A DNA stretch of 9,761 nt from JAKBCQ01 sp021807585. Lineage in GTDB: Bacteria; Planctomycetota; Planctomycetia; Isosphaerales; Isosphaeraceae. Each line of letters begins with the position of its first letter. The stretch's first letter is position 1. The stretch lies in assembly GCA_027325115.1 (NCBI GenBank), contig DAHWFG010000078.1, positions 1 through 9,761 of the forward strand, in the 5' to 3' direction. A program made the translations under genes and the position numbers. Below, in pieces: positions 7,391 to 9,761 of the stretch. The notes under the pieces are model-generated. The model had not been told where the DNA came from, did no database searches, and saw only the letters and a list, made by a program, of their open reading frames with translations.

Positions 7391-8185
7391 ATGATTCGCT
7401 CACCGCTTGGTTTACGTATCGAGACCGACGCCGACGTTCGCGACCGAATCCGCCGCGCCGCCGAGGCGGGCGCAAGGGGAGTCGTCCTCGACGCGATCGG
7501 CGATTTATCCCCCGATCGGCTCTCCGAAACAGGCCGTCGCGAGCTCCGACACGCGCTCGCATCGGTCGAACTCAAATTGATCGCGCTCAACCTTCCCACG
7601 CGTCGACCGTTCGATTCGCCCGATCGACTCGACGATCGCATTGGCCGCGCCGAGCGCGCCTTCCAGCTCGCGTACGAATTGGGAACGAATCTTGTGTTGA
7701 TCCGGCTGGGGGAAATCCCCGCCGAGAACGATCCCGCCTTGCCCCGCCGCGTCGTGCTCGAATCCGCGGTGCGCGATCTCGAACGTCGCGCCGATAAACA
7801 CGGTATCACGTTGGCAATTGATACCGATGTGAACGATCCCGCGCGTTTATGTTCGTTGCTGTCGAAATTTCCGTCTCCCGTATTGGCGGCGAGCGTCGAT
7901 CCCGGCGAACTCCTTCGCGGCGGGCACGACCCCGTTCAGGCGACGAGAGACCTGGGAAACCGGCTGGCGCACGCTCACGCGAGCGACTCGGCGGGGTCGA
8001 ATCGGCCCGCCAAACTCGCCAACCCGCGCGGATTCGGTTTCGCCCCCGGGGTCGTCGATTGGGAGGAAATGTTGGGCGCTCTCGAAGAAAGCGGCTACCG
8101 CGGGTTTTTGACCGTCAGGCCCGACCCCGACGACGATCCGATCGCGCGCTTTCAGGCGTACGTTCGCCTCTTCCAGGCGTTTTAA
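7391..8185 (+). CDS. Sugar phosphate isomerase/epimerase-like TIM-barrel protein (AP endonuclease family 2 fold)
   Basis: The 264-residue product has the alternating strand/helix pattern of xylose-isomerase-like TIM barrels. Examples are GARGVVLDA (27-35), LKLIALNLP (61-69), GTNLVLIRLGE (98-108), GITLAIDTD (138-146), VLAASVDPGELL (164-175), LAHAHASDS (192-200) and YRGFLTVRP (236-244). The end-of-strand positions that normally hold metal ligands are partly changed. Asp144 stands where Glu is usual, Glu173 where the His of DxxH is usual, and Arg243 where the last Glu is usual; Asp170, His196 and Asp199 remain. It may therefore bind metal differently or not at all. The ATG at 7391 has AGGA (7380-7383) 7 nt upstream, a good start. 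There is no signal peptide, so it is cytoplasmic. It is transcribed divergently from pabB across 163 bp. The substrate is unknown, and a link to the pab operon is not established. Confidence 0.78.
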   Translation: MIRSPLGLRIETDADVRDRIRRAAEAGARGVVLDAIGDLSPDRLSETGRRELRHALASVELKLIALNLPTRRPFDSPDRLDDRIGRAERAFQLAYELGTNLVLIRLGEIPAENDPALPRRVVLESAVRDLERRADKHGITLAIDTDVNDPARLCSLLSKFPSPVLAASVDPGELLRGGHDPVQATRDLGNRLAHAHASDSAGSNRPAKLANPRGFGFAPGVVDWEEMLGALEESGYRGFLTVRPDPDDDPIARFQAYVRLFQAF

Positions 8186-8194
8186 TCGCTCCCC

Positions 8195-8223
8195 TTGAGC
8201 CGTCGATCGTTCGACCTTACGAT
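8195..8223 (+). promoter_or_regulatory. Candidate sigma-70-type promoter for the AhpD-like/YceH unit
   Basis: TTGAGC (8195-8200) and TACGAT (8218-8223) are separated by exactly 17 bp. Each matches the -35 and -10 consensus at four of six positions. The element starts 10 bp after the TIM-barrel stop and lies about 80 bp before the AhpD-like start codon. It is a reasonable candidate from spacing alone, but such matches also arise by chance. Confidence 0.35.
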
Positions 8224-8301
8224 AACCTCCGCCGATTCGACCCGGCGCCGGATCCAAAAATCGATCAAAGCTTCAGTCCAATATCCAACCGCGAGGCGAT
8301 C

Positions 8302-8820
8302 ATGGCATTCGTCAAATATCTTGATGCGACGAACGCGGACGCGACCGTGAAACCGATCTTCGCCGCGATCGAATCCGAGCTCGGCGTCGTCCCCGACATC
8401 TTCCGCGCGATGGCGCACGCCCCCGAAACGTTCCGCACGTTTCTCGATTTCAACGCCTCATTGGCGACGCTCGAACTCGCTCCGACGCTTCGAGAACTTG
8501 CGTACATGAAGGTTTCTTTGATCAACTCATGCCATTATTGTTTTGAGCATCATCGGATCGCGGCCGAGAAGATCGGCGTTCACCCGCGCAAAATCTACGA
8601 TCTGCCGCATGATCTCACGAGCGACGCGTACGACGAAATCGAGCACGACGTCCTCGCTTTCGCCGAGAACGTGACCGTCGGTTGCCTTGACGATCCCGAA
8701 CGCGTCGAGCGGCTCCGATCGAAGCTCGGAGAACGCGGGCTCGTCGAGCTGACGTTCGTGATCGGCCTGGCGAATCTCACCAATCGTTTCAACCTGGCGC
8801 TCGACATCGAGCTGCCGTAA
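8302..8820 (+). CDS. AhpD-like / carboxymuconolactone decarboxylase family protein
   Basis: The product has 172 residues when started at the ATG at 8302, which has GAGG (8293-8296) 5 nt upstream; the open frame reaches much further back but that part is non-coding. The family core is ELAYMKVSLINSCHYCFEHH (65-84). It contains the redox pair Cys77-x-x-Cys80, with Glu65 and His84 at the positions of the proton-relay residues of mycobacterial AhpD. These all-helical proteins act as peroxidase-like disulfide reductases or, without the cysteines, as decarboxylases; the CxxC favours the redox role. The electron donor and the substrate (organic peroxide or other) cannot be told from sequence. A PDIFRAMAHAPE segment (31-42) is typical of the stand-alone peroxidase-related subgroup. 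The yceH gene follows after 20 nt, so the two are probably co-transcribed. Confidence 0.88.
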   Translation: MAFVKYLDATNADATVKPIFAAIESELGVVPDIFRAMAHAPETFRTFLDFNASLATLELAPTLRELAYMKVSLINSCHYCFEHHRIAAEKIGVHPRKIYDLPHDLTSDAYDEIEHDVLAFAENVTVGCLDDPERVERLRSKLGERGLVELTFVIGLANLTNRFNLALDIELP

Positions 8821-8840
8821 GGATTGGAAAGTTTAATCGT

Positions 8841-9620
8841 ATGAGTGAGTTATTGAATCCGCAAACGAATGAGATCACCCCCCCCGTTCTCTCGCCCGAC
8901 GAGCGTCGAGTCGTCGGCGTTCTGGCCGAGAAATCGCAAACGACCCCCGACGTATACCCCCTCACGGTCGCGTCGCTCGTCGCGGGATGCAACCAGAAGT
9001 CGAATCGCGACCCGATCGTCGAATACGACGCCGACGACGTCGACGCGACGCTCGAATCGCTTCGGAAAAAAGGCCTGGTCATCCGCGTGCAAACGGGGGG
9101 CAGGGTCGATCGCTGGAAGCACGCACTTTATGATATGCTTAAGCTTTCCAAGGTAGAGATGGCGGTGATCGTCGAGCTTTTGCTCCGAGGCCCGCAGACC
9201 GAGGGGGAATTGCGCGGCAGGGCCGGCAGGATGGAGCCGATCGACGATCTACAAGCGTTGGAACAAATTCTCAAGCGTTTGGAAGCGCGGCGGATGATCG
9301 TCTATTTATCGCCTCCCGAGCAAAAACGGGGCGTCGTTCTCACGCACGCGTTATACCCTCCCGAGGAACTCGAACGGATCAAGAGGTCTTTCGAGCACGC
9401 GCGGCGGGCTTCGATCGCTCATGAAATCGACGCCGAATCGGCCTCGACGCATTCGTCGCCCGCGTCGACCGCGGCTCGCGGACCCGCGGCGCGCGCCGAG
9501 GAGGTCGATTCGCTCCGTTCCGAGGTGCGATCCATGCGTGAAGAAATGAACACGTTATTAAAAACGATGGAAACGTTCCGCTCCGAGCTCCGCGAGCTCA
9601 AATCGTCGCTGGGAGCTTGA
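8841..9620 (+). CDS. yceH: YceH family protein (DUF480), double winged-helix with C-terminal coiled coil
   Basis: The 259-residue product matches the YceH/DUF480 family. The signature VVGVLAEKSQTTPDVYPLTV (24-43), then CNQKSNRDP (50-58), is nearly canonical. A first winged helix spans about 18-95 and a second about 100-172, with LRGPQTEGELRGRAGRM (115-131) as its characteristic loop. Residues about 198-220 are a Ser/Ala-rich linker, and 220-257 form a likely coiled coil (VDSLRSEVRSMREEM, LRELKSSL). E. coli YceH has about 215 residues, so the excess lies mainly in linker and coil. The fold suggests a DNA-binding or regulatory role, but no biochemical function is established for the family. The ATG at 8841 follows GGAAAG (8826-8831). 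It sits 20 nt after the AhpD-like gene and 5 nt before the next start codon, which points to an operon. Confidence 0.92.
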   Translation: MSELLNPQTNEITPPVLSPDERRVVGVLAEKSQTTPDVYPLTVASLVAGCNQKSNRDPIVEYDADDVDATLESLRKKGLVIRVQTGGRVDRWKHALYDMLKLSKVEMAVIVELLLRGPQTEGELRGRAGRMEPIDDLQALEQILKRLEARRMIVYLSPPEQKRGVVLTHALYPPEELERIKRSFEHARRASIAHEIDAESASTHSSPASTAARGPAARAEEVDSLRSEVRSMREEMNTLLKTMETFRSELRELKSSLGA

Positions 9621-9625
9621 AATTG

Positions 9626-9761
9626 ATGTCCGAGATCGTCGAAGCGTTGGGGGAATCCGAGCCCGAGCCGATCGCCGACGCCGCCGCCGCGGCCGAGCCC
9701 TCCGCGTCGCTCGAACCCACAGTGGAGGCCGCCGCGTCGCTCGAACCCTCAGAGGAGCCCG
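9626..9761 (+). CDS. Acidic Ala/Pro-rich protein, N-terminal fragment (3' end outside window)
   Basis: An ATG at 9626 begins an open frame that runs off the right edge after 45 complete codons. It is 5 nt after the yceH stop, and GGGAG (9611-9615), inside the end of yceH, lies 10 nt upstream. It is therefore probably translated in the same operon. The visible part is MSEIVEALGESEPEPIADAA followed by alanine-, glutamate- and proline-rich sequence. It includes two copies of a decapeptide starting ASLEP, encoded by a 30-bp tandem repeat. Such sequence is strongly acidic and most likely disordered, as in the N-terminal tails or linkers of larger proteins. There is no hydrophobic signal sequence in the visible part. 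The function cannot be assigned from this fragment. Confidence 0.65.
   Translation, partial: MSEIVEALGESEPEPIADAAAAAEPSASLEPTVEAAASLEPSEEP
9702..9761 (+). repeat. 30-bp in-frame tandem repeat, at least two units
   Basis: Positions 9702-9731 and 9732-9761 are two 30-bp units that differ at only 3 positions; the first 17 bases (CCGCGTCGCTCGAACCC) are identical. The unit is a multiple of three and adds ten residues without a frameshift. The second unit ends exactly at the window edge, so the array may continue. Confidence 0.8.

Noticed and set aside
7224..7562. 112-residue minus-strand frame whose stop overlaps the TTG of pabB as TTGA, which mimics a coupled upstream gene.
   Set aside because: It is extremely arginine-rich, and its upstream half lies opposite the 5' part of the TIM-barrel gene. 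There is no recognisable motif, so the overlap is probably coincidental.
7849..8301. Upstream extension of the AhpD-like frame to 7849.
   Set aside because: It lies in another frame of the TIM-barrel gene, has shadow-like composition, and the ATG at 8302 has a close GAGG.
1..9761. Search for a new defence, mobile or CRISPR-type system.
   Set aside because: No transposase, integrase, nuclease-plus-partner pair, toxin-antitoxin pair, spaced repeat array or attachment site is visible. The genes are housekeeping or hypothetical.

Overview
The window is high-GC bacterial DNA, densely coding and rich in GATCG/CGATCG strings. The gene set (a DUF4953-type zinc metalloprotease, a planctomycete-looking TIM-barrel protein and a YceH/DUF480 protein) and the codon usage suggest a planctomycete, perhaps of the Isosphaeraceae. 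This is inference from style and families, because no rRNA or other marker gene is present.

Layout. (1) 1-1646, plus strand: the C-terminal part of a large zinc metalloprotease, closed by a clear intrinsic terminator at 1700-1733. (2) 1786-2796, plus: an MDR-superfamily 2-enoyl-thioester reductase resembling mitochondrial MECR/Etr1. (3) 2797-3312: a gap of about 0.5 kb with no convincing gene. (4) 3313-3606, plus: an unrecognised 97-residue protein, followed by a very stable hairpin (3628-3662) between converging genes. (5) 7227 down to 3771, minus: a tightly coupled three-gene operon pabB-pabC-NIF3, whose genes overlap by ATGA at both junctions. (6) 7391-8185, plus, divergent from pabB: a xylose-isomerase-like TIM-barrel protein with an eroded metal site. 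(7) 8302-9761, plus: an AhpD-like protein, a YceH/DUF480 winged-helix protein and the start of an acidic Ala/Pro-rich protein, probably one transcription unit. The last gene enters a 30-bp tandem repeat exactly where the window ends.

How the genes work together. PabB and PabC convert chorismate to p-aminobenzoate for folate, with a PabA/TrpG glutaminase that is not in this window. The third gene belongs to the NIF3 family, whose members are often annotated 'GTP cyclohydrolase 1 type 2'. Its translational coupling to PABA synthesis is the most informative context here. The AhpD-like and YceH genes are 20 nt apart and may share a promoter near 8195-8223.

I see no phage, insertion sequence, CRISPR array, tRNA or rRNA, and no clear new defence or mobile system. 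Most of the window looks like ordinary chromosome. The points worth a second look are the folate/NIF3 linkage, the altered TIM-barrel active site and the repeat protein at the right edge.
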